Below, piece by piece: positions 9,462 through 18,285 of a stretch of DNA of 23,568 nt (position 1 is its first letter; every line of letters begins with the position of its first letter). Location: positions 26,161 through 49,728 of the forward strand of contig VHZZ01005956.1 in NCBI GenBank assembly GCA_009801015.1, given 5' to 3'. A program made the position numbers and the translations under genes. The notes beneath the pieces were generated by a model, which saw only the letters and a program-made list of their open reading frames with translations, was not told the DNA's origin and did no database searches. The stretch is from Silene noctiflora. Taxonomy: Eukaryota; Streptophyta; Magnoliopsida; Caryophyllales; Caryophyllaceae.

Positions 9462-10070
9462 TCAAGGCGAGTATTTATTAGCAAACTGATTAACCAAAGC
9501 AAGAGCATTACTAGTACACTGCATTACTCCCATAAATTGCGCCTTAATACCCGACTTAATCCTCGAATTTAAGGCCTGACTCTCATCAACACAAGTACAT
9601 AAATCAGTAATAGCAGCACTAGCCCAAGTCTGCACATTACTCATATGCCATTTAACATCCCAAGACCGAGCTCGGTCCGATATCTGAAACTCGTGGATCG
9701 ATCTACCGAGCCGGTCCACAGTGTCCCCAATCTGTTCCATACAGTCTTGGAGTACCCCAACTTCTTTGGGCTTTAGCCCTCTTGTATGGCTAAATTGGGC
9801 CATATACGCCTTAGCGTAACGGGCCTTGCCTAAGCTCACTATTAGTGCAGTTTGGGCCAGTTGACGTGGGCTTTTCCGGATCCTAGCTGCGTAGTTGGAG
9901 AGTGACTGGACACATAGTAAAGGGTAGGTTGTGGACCTACATTTGGACTTGATGAAATTATTCGTCCTTGTAGTAGTAGTAGCAGTAGTTGTTGCTGTAG
10001 CGATTTCTTTCGTTACAGCGAATGTGGTGAGGAGGAGGAGGAGGAGGATTGGAAGTGTGTGGTAAACCAT
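9462..10070 (-). CDS. Invertase/pectin methylesterase inhibitor family protein, 202 aa, intronless
   Basis: Members of this family are secreted four-helix-bundle proteins that bind and inhibit either cell-wall pectin methylesterases or vacuolar/apoplastic invertases. Residues 1-20 form a hydrophobic signal peptide (MVYHTLPILLLLLLTTFAVT). The hallmark start of the domain, KCRSTTYPLLC, places the first disulfide pair at C44 and C53. Later cysteines are C110, C158, C160 and C185, with the LCTCVDESQ region matching the family's second disulfide site. Length and single exon are normal for the family. A Thr/Ala-rich stretch at 23-34 is encoded by a trinucleotide-like run, so its length may vary. 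The first ATG sits about 50 bases below a TATA motif. Whether the target is an invertase or a pectin methylesterase cannot be read from the sequence. Confidence 0.9.
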   Translation of the reverse strand: MVYHTLPILLLLLLTTFAVTKEIATATTTATTTTRTNNFIKSKCRSTTYPLLCVQSLSNYAARIRKSPRQLAQTALIVSLGKARYAKAYMAQFSHTRGLKPKEVGVLQDCMEQIGDTVDRLGRSIHEFQISDRARSWDVKWHMSNVQTWASAAITDLCTCVDESQALNSRIKSGIKAQFMGVMQCTSNALALVNQFANKYSP

Positions 10071-10118
10071 GATTATTTTTTTTTTGGGTGTTGTGAGTGA
10101 ATAGTTAGCAGGTAGGTG

Positions 10119-10126
10119 TATTTATA
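10119..10126 (-). promoter_or_regulatory. TATA box of the inhibitor gene
   Basis: TATAAATA on the - strand lies about 50 bases upstream of the ATG at 10068-10070. This leaves room for a leader of roughly 20 bases. Confidence 0.6.
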
Positions 10127-10690
10127 ATGGAAGAGTAAAGACTAGGGAGAGTTTTATGGGAAATGAAATAGAGGGGGAGGTGTTCACTTCACATGGGTTG
10201 TTTTCCGCAAATGTTTGGTTAAGACGAGAGTATCCGTCTTAAACTCAAAACTGAGCAAATAACATGGATAAGACAAAGTCAGAATGTATACATATAAGCA
10301 AAAAAACTTGTTCTATTATAAATAGGATATTTTTCAACCGTTTTAACCTTAAGACGGGTTTATGAATTGATTGTTTTCTATTTGGACTTTGGGATGGGGG
10401 GGGCATGTGAGTTAGATTTGCATTTAATTCCACTGTGCAATGTCAGTATACTTAGTTTTGGGCCAATGTTTATCAAGAATTCGAGATGGAATGCTACTTA
10501 TATCACAATTATTGTATTGAACAGTTACAAAATTGGAGTGATTACACAATTGATCTGATTCAAAGTAAGATCGTTTTATAATGTAAGACAGTTCTCGGAG
10601 TTTATAAAAGATCCCTGACTCCCTATTTTTGATGCTATACAATCACAGTATATACTGTACAACTTTGAAGCTGTCAGTGATGTACGTTAT
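10127..10690. other. Intergenic region, nothing recognised
   Basis: This is promoter of the inhibitor gene on one side and 3' flank of the PPR gene on the other. A small palindrome AAGACG...CGTCTT is seen near 10222-10241. No gene, RNA or transposon ends were recognised. Confidence 0.4.
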
Positions 10691-12247
10691 CTATGAACCT
10701 AAACCTCTGTCATTCATCATCTTCCTCACCCTCTCCGAATCGTTTAATCTACCCAAGTTGTCATATATCCTTATTAGTAGTTCAAAGTTGAACTCGTTAT
10801 CTGGTTCCAACTCGAAAAGCTTCTGAGCAGCAAGCTCGCCGATCTCTGCATTAGCATGAAGGAAACAAGCATATAACAATGCTCCCCATACACTTGATCC
10901 AGCTTCAAACTCCATTTTACGTGATATAATGTCATAAGCTTGAGTAATTAAACCTGCCCTTCCGTAAAGATTTACCATACAAGCATAATGCTCCATGCTT
11001 GGGGTAATTCCATACTTTTCCCTCATTAACGAGAAAAACGACTCCCCTTCCTTCACTAATCCTAGGTGTGCACAAGCTGAAAGTAGGGTTACAAATGTAA
11101 TAGTATCCGGTGTTGAACCACTACTTTCCATTTGCTCGAGATAAGTTAAAACTCGAGTGTCATTTCTATGAGCAGAAATGATCGAATTCCATGAGATAAT
11201 ATCCTTTTCGGGCATGTAAGAAAACAACGAACGTGATTGACTTAAAAGGCCGTTGCTAGAGTAGAACACAATCAAAGAGTTCGTAATTGGCAAGCTCCAT
11301 TCTAGCCCTTGACGAAGAACCCATCCATGTAATTGACATCCAATTCTTAATGAAGAAATCCTAGGGATAATTGTCGATATGGTAACTTCATCTGGCTGAA
11401 ATCCCGCTTCAACCATTTCGTGGAAAATACTTGTTGCCTTACCTATAAGTCCATGGTGAAAGTAACCCATTATCATGGAATTCCAAGAAACCAAGTCTTT
11501 GGACCTAATTTTGTCGAAAACTTTTCTAGCCTTAACAATGTCACCACATTTAGCATACATATCCACAAGAGCATTCAACACAAACCCATCATCATAAAGT
11601 CCACAACGCACGACATGTCGATGAATTTCCTCCCCAACACTAATCGAACCAATACCACTACACGCGGCCAAAGCGCGAGGAAAAGTTTGTCTATCAGGCT
11701 CTACACCCTCTTCCTCCATCTGAAAATAAATAGCAAGTGCATCTTCATACATTTCCAAGTCAGTATACCCTGAAATGAGAGAATTCCAAACAAAAGCCGA
11801 TACTTCTCGTTCAGGCATTTCATCAAACAGTTGGTGTGCATCCTCAACCCGGCCATTCGCCGCATACAACCTCACTAATTTCGACACTACACCTACATTC
11901 CTAGCTAAAAGCTTAGGTGGGATTATTCTATGAATGCGAATTCCGTGATCAATAGCATTCAATTTGAAGCACGTTTCGAGAAGCGAAGAAAATGTTTGAG
12001 TGTCGACATTGATGCCCTTTTTAAGCGAAGCTTCTTCAAGATCATGAACAACTGCATCAAGGGCTTGTAATTTAGTTTGATTGAATGGGGTTTGAGGGAT
12101 TAAAATTGGGTTTACGTAAAGATTTTTGTTTTTGTTTGGATTAATTTGATGAAGATGACGTTGTAATTTCTTTTGTTTTTGGGATTTGCTAAGCTTGTTG
12201 GAGATATATGAGTTGAGGTTTGAAATTGTTGGTGTGATTGCCAACAT
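10691..12247 (-). CDS. E-class pentatricopeptide repeat protein, OTP70-like, 518 aa
   Basis: Arabidopsis OTP70 (At4g25270) is a chloroplast PPR protein needed for splicing of the rpoC1 intron, hence for the plastid-encoded RNA polymerase. The protein has a basic, Asn/Lys/Gln-rich N-terminus (about 1-60) fitting an organelle transit peptide. PLS-type repeats follow: LLETCFKLNAIDHG from about 88, KLVRLYAANGRVEDA, WNSLISGYTDLEMYEDAL, ALVDMYAKCGDIVKA, SWNSMIMGYFHHGLIGKA, SWNSIISAH, and TFVTLLSACAHLGLVKEG. It closes with an E motif (VWGALLYACFLHANAEIGEL, LFELEPDNEFNFELLIRIY, RVRKMMNDRGLGS). No E+ or DYW domain follows, as in OTP70. The single exon and the length match that family member. Orthology is my recognition of the overall sequence, not a search result. 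Confidence 0.9.
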   Translation of the reverse strand: MLAITPTISNLNSYISNKLSKSQKQKKLQRHLHQINPNKNKNLYVNPILIPQTPFNQTKLQALDAVVHDLEEASLKKGINVDTQTFSSLLETCFKLNAIDHGIRIHRIIPPKLLARNVGVVSKLVRLYAANGRVEDAHQLFDEMPEREVSAFVWNSLISGYTDLEMYEDALAIYFQMEEEGVEPDRQTFPRALAACSGIGSISVGEEIHRHVVRCGLYDDGFVLNALVDMYAKCGDIVKARKVFDKIRSKDLVSWNSMIMGYFHHGLIGKATSIFHEMVEAGFQPDEVTISTIIPRISSLRIGCQLHGWVLRQGLEWSLPITNSLIVFYSSNGLLSQSRSLFSYMPEKDIISWNSIISAHRNDTRVLTYLEQMESSGSTPDTITFVTLLSACAHLGLVKEGESFFSLMREKYGITPSMEHYACMVNLYGRAGLITQAYDIISRKMEFEAGSSVWGALLYACFLHANAEIGELAAQKLFELEPDNEFNFELLIRIYDNLGRLNDSERVRKMMNDRGLGS

Positions 12248-13009
12248 TTTGTCAAGGAATAAGAATTGAGATATCTAAGCTTGTTATTAATGGACCAACT
12301 TCGAATCTTGTGATTTATCATCCGTCAACCATTCATTGTCTCATGTAGTTACTTTCTTATCTTAGTTTATATTTTTACTAAAATAAGTGCATTTTACTCA
12401 GCATTTGACCATATCAAGTCGAATGCAACCTGTATAACAACTTTTTTATGGTTGCCAAAAAAAAAAAAAAAATCATTCATTATCCGTAGATGTTTTGTAA
12501 TTTATGAATTTATCATCCGTCATCCATTCATCATCTGAAGATGAAACGGGTGAATCAGATTCATCTCCTTTACTCACCCTTCATTAGTCGTTCGTATGAC
12601 CCACCATTCGTTCGTCATCCATTTAAGTCGGGTTCTCATCTGTCATTAGAATCGGGATGGTAGAGTTTTGATCTGGTCAAGGTATAATTGACCTCCCTAA
12701 TGTCTACACTCACGTCATAACAGGTTAAAAAAAAAAATAAACCGATTCAAATGATCGACTCACATTGGCATGTCCAAACCGATTAGAACATGAAAAGTAC
12801 AACATGAAGTTGACAGGAATTCACATAATCTAATTTGCGATGATGATCAAATTGACTAAGTATCACTGCCCAAGCTTAATCATGATGATTCAATCCGACC
12901 TGGCCTGAACCAAACTAACGCAACTCGACCTAGACTGAACTGAACAAACTCATACCCGAAACCCAAATAAAAATTACTACACGGTAACAAATACTCGTAG
13001 GCCCTTTAT
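12248..13009. other. Intergenic region with low-complexity tracts
   Basis: There are A-runs at about 12457-12471 and 12727-12738. A loosely repeated CGTCATCCATTCAT-type phrase recurs at 12311-12340, 12513-12535 and 12608-12622. The last 60 bases hold name-less CTGAACC/CTGACC-type phrases like those of decayed transposons. No TATA box for the PPR gene was identified. Confidence 0.35.
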
Positions 13010-13655
13010 TTACATTGCCCTAAAGTTTTGTGCATTAAGGAACCAAAATTGTTGGTTTTGATCGTTATCCTCCTTCAGGAATTGCACAAGTCGAGTACAC
13101 CGAGTTAATATAAAGAGCAAACTTGTATAAGCCCGTTTTAGTGTACCAATTTCGAGTTCTCGTCTCCGATTGTCCAATTCTTCAACAATGGTCGTACACT
13201 CGAACCAAAATTCTTCGACGGTCATCTTAGTACATTCATCAGCTACGCGTAACAATTTCTCCAAAGTTTCCCTCCACTCAGGGTTCGATTCTTTAGTCTT
13301 CTCAACCAAATCAACCAAATCATGAGTAAATTTCGCTAAATCGTCATTAACGTATCTCTTTGATTCGTTGAATTTTTCCCTGATCACTTTTGTCACGTCT
13401 TTTGAATGTTTGGCGTTTGTTGTAATTCTCTGTTACAAAATAGTTCACGACTTAAGCTAATACTCGCAACATATAGAACGAACTATTTTTTATAGCATTG
13501 CGGACGCTGACATGAAATTGAACAACTTATGAAACGATAATTCAACGCGAGAGGTTAGCAAGCGATTAATAAAAATAAATAAATGTTATATAAATCATAA
13601 ACTAAAATTACCTGGTTAAATGACATTGAATGCTTTGGATTCATCAGTTTTCTAC
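13010..13655 (-). CDS. IRE/IREH1-type AGC kinase N-terminal domain, without kinase domain
   Basis: IRE and IREH1 are plant AGC kinases whose long N-terminal region contains a conserved helical domain ahead of the kinase. The main exon (13010-13429, acceptor TTTTGTAACAG) gives VIREKFNESKRYVNDDLAKF, NPEWRETLEKLL, MTVEEFWFECTTIVEELD, NRRRELEIGTLKRAYT and LLFILTRCTRLVQFLKE. This is the IREH1 pattern (VIRxKFDxxKEEVNSDLA, HPEW, EFWxQCExIVQxLDDRRQELPxGxLK, MLFILTRCTRLLQF). A preceding 44-bp exon (13612-13655, donor CAG|GTAATT) gives RKLMNPKHSMSFNQ in phase. After QFLKE the frame runs about 16 residues to TAA, overlapped by AATAAA. No kinase motifs lie downstream or nearby, and upstream exons were not found. 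It may be a degraded fragment or a small stand-alone gene. The frame is open throughout. Confidence 0.62.
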
Positions 13656-15006
13656 CTAATAAACAAACAACACAAATGATTCTGTTGTTAGACCATAAGT
13701 AGATCGGAATACAACCAAACTAACGACGATTAAACTCAATTGTAACAAAATATGTAGACGAACCCGATTGTGAAATTAATAAAGGACGACCTTTCGTCAA
13801 TCTTTCTAATTAATTTTAATGGTCTTAAATTGATCCTCACCCTTACTATTCGATACAATAAATAGTCTACTCTGTATACACAAAATCATCGACCAGAAAC
13901 TAAACTCACTCCATCTCTTCACAACCCAATTGCCTCGTTTGTATTTTGTATAGTCGTCTACACACGAGTGACCAATAATAGCGCAAGGTACGTAATACAC
14001 CATATAATTAAACGGAAAATTAAATGGTTAGAAATGAAAAACATTTGTCGTTATAGGAAATATATATCATACTTTCTCGATTCTATTTGATATTACTACC
14101 CGAAAATTCAAGTATTGTTGTAAGAAAAAAAAAAAAAAACAATTCAAGTATTCCATACAACTATACATACATACAAGTGATAGTTCCAAAGAAAATAGTT
14201 AAAATTATCGATTTTACTACCTGAAAATTTCTGCACATAAGCTGATATTAAAAAAGATATTATACTATGAGAAGAAAGTTTGTTGCTTCATTCAAAATTA
14301 AATTTCTGGCTATGCCCCCTCTAGTTCCGATTTATGTGACCGATTTAGGACTGATAATTGATTGAAAACGTGACAATGTCTAAAAACTATCCATCAATTT
14401 ACAAGCAATATGAAAGTTACTCCGTACATTGGATGTTGAACAATTTTAACGATCACACATATATAATGACGATCAAATTCAAATGAGAAGAATATTTTCT
14501 TAAGACTTTGCATGGGTCTCGAAAAATTCAAGACAAGTACATGAAATATTCCGTAGTAGGCAGTTAAAAATAATATGATTGAATGATTGTTACCGTAATT
14601 ATGAACTTGAGTTTCTTCCATCTTATTGATAATTAAACGTTCATTTGAGATAGGCGATATGACTGAGGAGGAGATGGCGGCCGGAGTCAATGGCAAAAGG
14701 CTCATGGTAATTGTGGTGGTAGAAGACGTTGTTTTAGACCTTCTAGTTTAGGTTTATGCTCAAGACTCTGAATTATGAAATACGGAGTAATAATAATTGA
14801 TAGAGAAGTCGTTGGAGGTATGTATTTCATTGGAATAATGATATTTAAAAATTTAAATAATAGTTTTTTCTATTTGTTTATAAAACTCCAATTCGGTCTT
14901 ATTTATTACTTTATTTAAACTAAATTATTGGACGTGAGAAAACTTCATCTTTGTCAACGTCTTCCAGTGATGTGACAGTGTATAAGAGACAACTCTTTGT
15001 ATTTGC
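13656..15006. other. Region upstream of the IRE-type fragment, no assigned gene
   Basis: Two - strand open frames were inspected. One runs from an ATG at 14703-14705 (MSLLPLTPAAISSSVISP...) to a possible donor after about 38 codons. It could be a first exon of the IRE-type gene, but it matches nothing I recognise. The other, 13806-14003, is Trp/Cys-rich and also unknown. The rest is AT-rich with an A-run at about 14124-14139. I see no RNA gene. Confidence 0.3.
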
Positions 15007-15202
15007 AAAGCGTCTTGCTTGTCACAGACACTATCCGTCATAAGCTGAAGACGGATAGTGCTCCTCTCACAATAAGGCAAGTGGGAGGGCAAGTGGGGAA
15101 AAATGGAGTACCTCATGGATAGTATCACTTGCATATTGTGAGAGGGGCACTATCTGTCTTCAGCTTGTGACAGATAGTGCCCGTCTTCAATGAGAATTTG
15201 TG
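15007..15202. mobile_element. Mutator-like MITE, 196 bp, with nested palindromes
   Basis: A perfect 10-bp direct repeat TTGTATTTGC flanks the element (14997-15006 and 15203-15212), as expected for Mutator-type insertion (9 bp plus one chance base). Long inverted arms are seen at about 15029-15080 and 15130-15179. The left arm reads CACTATCCGTC...GACGGATAGTGCTCCTCTCACAATA and the right arm mirrors it. Each arm is itself a hairpin: CACTATCCGTC/GACGGATAGTG at 15029-15060 and CACTATCTGTC/GACAGATAGTG at 15148-15179. There is no coding capacity. Confidence 0.78.
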
Positions 15203-15212
15203 TTGTATTTGC

Positions 15213-16614
15213 GTAGACTTATGGCCCTAGTTAACAACAATTCTTAGGTATAATTAAATGGTTAGAAATGAATAAGTTATATTATATTTCGATATTAACT
15301 CATATGATTTAGGTATTTGAAGTATTATAAATATAATACCATTGTGTTCGTTCCGATCACGAACAATAATAATACAATTCGCTTTATGAATTTCTCCCCT
15401 CTCGAATTCTAATATAAAATAACACAATTGTTATAATGTTATCGTAAAATCACAAATTATTTCTACTAATTAATCCCATTAAAATGACTTTCATAAATTA
15501 CCATTTTTGGAATAGAAGGACATAAAAATATCATGTCTTTACCGAAAGCTTGATGGGGTTATTTGACAAATTAATTAGCATTTTAGGGTCGGTCTTAAAC
15601 TATTTAGGGCTAATGGATCCACGTCATGATTTATATTATTTTTTTTCGTTTTTATATAAAGCCGCCAGACTAATCAATGGCTTTACTATTTTTCATACAA
15701 TTCCATTAATCTTGTATCTTAAAAATTACTCCGTAGTTCAAATATTGCCCAGGTAAGCCGCTTGTGTTATCAGCCAGCGGCTTCTCATGATCTCCTCTTA
15801 CCCATTTTACTAAAACTTGAAGAATGTTGTGGAAAATATGGAGTAAGGACCAAAACCGCTAAGGACCGGGACGGCTTCCCCTCTTTGCTATTTTGTCAAT
15901 TCTTGTATTCTTCTTACTTAAGACTGCTATACGAGTCATATGACTATTACGAAGTACTCCGTAATAATATTATGATATGAAACAAACTATAATCTGAAAA
16001 TCCGACGCTATTGAAGTTAGGGTCATGTAGCCGTTGGTGCCTCCCAAACTAATATGTACTCCGTAACTCCGTAAGAGTTTGCAGTTTTCTAAATTATTTA
16101 AGATTACAAAATTATAGTACTAGTTTGCATTGCCTCCTCTAAATTTCTTAATTATATTTTCGTCTCTATTTGAAGAGTCAATTACTTATTCAGTCTTGTG
16201 TTCAGTTGAAAATATGTACATAGTAGCGGAGCCAGAATTTTAGGATTATTAGGGGGACGAAATCCTATCACAACTACGTGGGACGCTAAGTCTAATGACA
16301 AAAGCATGTTGATGGAATACGGTAGAATGCTCACGAGTTTCATCATTCAGATCATCGTAATACAAATAACTCTCGTGTTACGGAGTATAAGCCTTGTTTC
16401 GATTATTACGATCAACGTGTTTAAAGGTTGAAGAGGAATAGAGGACCATGTATCTTTGTATGGTGTCACGACCACACCATAAACATATGGATGTGTACGT
16501 AAAGATGAGTTAAAACTATGTAATGAAACAAGTACATCATTTTGTATAAATGAAAAATGCGAAAAATAGTCATTCTAATCAAATTAGTGCAAAACTTATT
16601 AAAATTTTCAAGAC
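15213..16614. other. Intergenic region, no gene recognised
   Basis: AT-rich sequence with several ACTCCGTA motifs (near 15728, 15954, 16054 and 16061). A phrase near 16225-16262 (TAGCGGAGCCAGAATTT followed by TTAGGGGGACGAAAT) resembles the start of a common plant transposon remnant, but I cannot define its other end. Open frames at 15550-15980 do not resemble known proteins. Confidence 0.35.
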
Positions 16615-16620
16615 TTTATT
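16615..16620 (-). terminator. Polyadenylation signal AATAAA for the S-protein-homologue-like gene
   Basis: AATAAA on the - strand lies about 70 bases beyond the stop codon of the gene at 16690-17070. This is a normal distance for a plant near-upstream element. Confidence 0.45.
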
Positions 16621-16689
16621 AAGTAAAATAAACATGATTATATCATTGACGCTACCAAGAAAACCTTTAAATTTTCCGACGTCTTAAAA

Positions 16690-17070
16690 TCAATGTCTTT
16701 CACCGTCGCAAATCTCACCAACTTTCTGCCACGCATGAAAATGCCCATTACGTCGATAAAACCCAGTAACATTAGCCAAAATAGAGAAGCATTTTTTCTT
16801 ACAAATTCTGTCATCTTTTGTATCTACATATAATGCAGCCTCACACCCATTTCGTCGTCCCCAACAAATCGACGACACTTGAAATGTCTTCACAGTATTA
16901 GGCGAAATTATTCTGATATCGCCTGTCGGTTCACAACTCACAGTAATGGGCTTATTGTCATGGTTGGTCACGACGATTGAAGGGAAATTTTGCGCAAACG
17001 TATAATTTATGCACCATAATGAGATGATTAGGGTGATGGTTGATGTGAGGATTAAGTGAATAGTTTTCAT
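16690..17070 (-). CDS. Small secreted cysteine-rich protein, plant self-incompatibility S1 (SPH) family-like, 126 aa
   Basis: S-protein homologues are small secreted beta-sandwich proteins. The poppy S1 protein is the female self-incompatibility ligand, and most relatives have unknown roles. The first 26 residues are a hydrophobic signal peptide ending near TFAQ. The mature part begins FPSIVVTNHDNKPITVSC, like the VxVxNxLxxxLxVxC opening of SPH proteins. It has C46, C69, C76, C90, C94 and C121. The phrase DTKDDRICKKKCFSI then GFYRR matches the usual CxxxCxW-x-GFY core near the C-terminus. The typical W after C94 is replaced by F-S-I, and the ending lacks the usual aromatic motif, so it is a divergent member. 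It is a single exon, with a TATA motif about 75 bases upstream of the ATG. Another small secreted family cannot be excluded. Confidence 0.62.
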   Translation of the reverse strand: MKTIHLILTSTITLIISLWCINYTFAQNFPSIVVTNHDNKPITVSCEPTGDIRIISPNTVKTFQVSSICWGRRNGCEAALYVDTKDDRICKKKCFSILANVTGFYRRNGHFHAWQKVGEICDGERH

Positions 17071-17141
17071 TTTTAATCTTGATTATCTTGCTTGTTAATT
17101 TGAATTGGTTTGTACTGATGAACAAAGGTAAATTTCTTGAC

Positions 17142-17149
17142 ATTATATA
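17142..17149 (-). promoter_or_regulatory. TATA box of the S-protein-homologue-like gene
   Basis: TATATAAT on the - strand lies about 72-79 bases above the ATG at 17068-17070. Confidence 0.5.
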
Positions 17150-18016
17150 GAGTATATCATATTAAATTTACCTGTAACATACATTCAAAATGTAAGTTTA
17201 TTGACCGGATTTATTACGATTTATTGATCGATATGTGTCATGTATGTAACATATACACCATTTAGTATCACTTATCCTCAGAATTTACGTTTAAGAAACT
17301 GCTAGTAAGGTTCAACAGACAACTGAAACCGTAAACTCGATTCCAAGGGCTGATAATCCTGATAGGATAGCACATTAGATGAACATGGCTTAGTCTTCTA
17401 AGGGACCGTCTCACGTATAGAAATTTTATGACATCCAGCTAATGAATTAATGAAGCCGTCTCAGTAACAACGTAACAACTTAGGACTACATTTTCAGCTC
17501 GATGAGCTATATTATGCTCTAGCCTATTCAGAATACAGAGAAATAAAACTAACAAATAAGCAGTGGCAATTGTAAGAATGTTTATAAAATCTCCAACCAC
17601 GCTCGCAATACAAGACAAGGCTCCTGCAAGCTAATCAGCTAAATAAATATCATATCCGACAGCAAAATGGTCCAATATTGGATAAGGTGAGGTTCAAAGG
17701 ATAAAAGACATATATGAAAAAACTAGAGTCACATAATGAACTTTTATGGCTCTGTCTTGGCATGAGAGTGACACTGGGACGTAGCAGCAACTCTTGAGGC
17801 TATTAACAGTTCATACAAACAAATCGAGATAATAGGCAGATATCAACTAACGTAGTGGGTAAAGTTATGAGCGGTGGTACTCATGATCTGGATTTAAACC
17901 CCGTCAGCATCAGAATCGCCCTTGAGTACATTAAAAAAAATCTAGATAACAGACATTCAGACAATGTAATAATGGGAGGAGAAGATTGCTTCAGAAATCA
18001 GCCTCATCATTGTCTT
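17150..18016. other. Intergenic region, nothing coding recognised
   Basis: Two GACCGTCTCA/GCCGTCTCAG phrases lie at about 17405-17465. This GAC/GTCTCA-type motif also marks the element in the transketolase intron at 20451. No terminal repeats could be paired here. An open frame at 17855-18049 has no family resemblance. Confidence 0.35.
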
Positions 18017-18022
18017 TTTATT
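18017..18022 (-). terminator. Possible polyadenylation signal of transketolase
   Basis: AATAAA on the - strand lies about 265 bases after the TAG stop at 18286-18288. The distance fits a typical plant 3' untranslated region, but other signals are possible. Confidence 0.35.
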
Positions 18023-18285
18023 CCACCTTTATCAATGGTATATCCATAATACATAGGTGGGATAATAATATTTAAATACAAAAATCAACAAGCACTAAAC
18101 TGTAAGTAGAGCCTAAAAGGGAAAATGAACAAGCAAAGAAATCATACTTTCTTTACAGAAACTAAACAACAGCCTTGTCCATCCCACCTTTGAGCATTTT
18201 TAACTCAAGTTTCACATCAAGTTATAACAAAAACCAAAAATGGGAGGCGAAAAGAAGAATAGAACACCTCTCGAACGAGTGTGAT

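Noticed and set aside
11420..11773. 117-codon + strand frame
   Set aside because: It lies wholly antisense to the PPR gene, whose repeats explain this stretch.
13806..14003. - strand frame with WVVKRWSEFSFW
   Set aside because: Short, unrecognised, with no convincing acceptor. Left unassigned.
14394..14705. - strand frame MSLLPLTPAAISSSVISP... as a gene
   Set aside because: No family resemblance, and after about 38 codons it becomes hydrophobic intron-like translation. It could be a first exon of the IRE-type gene, but nothing links it.
16225..16262. Transposon-like phrase TAGCGGAGCCAGAATTT
   Set aside because: It resembles a common plant repeat start, but no partner end or target duplication could be found, so it is not called as an element.
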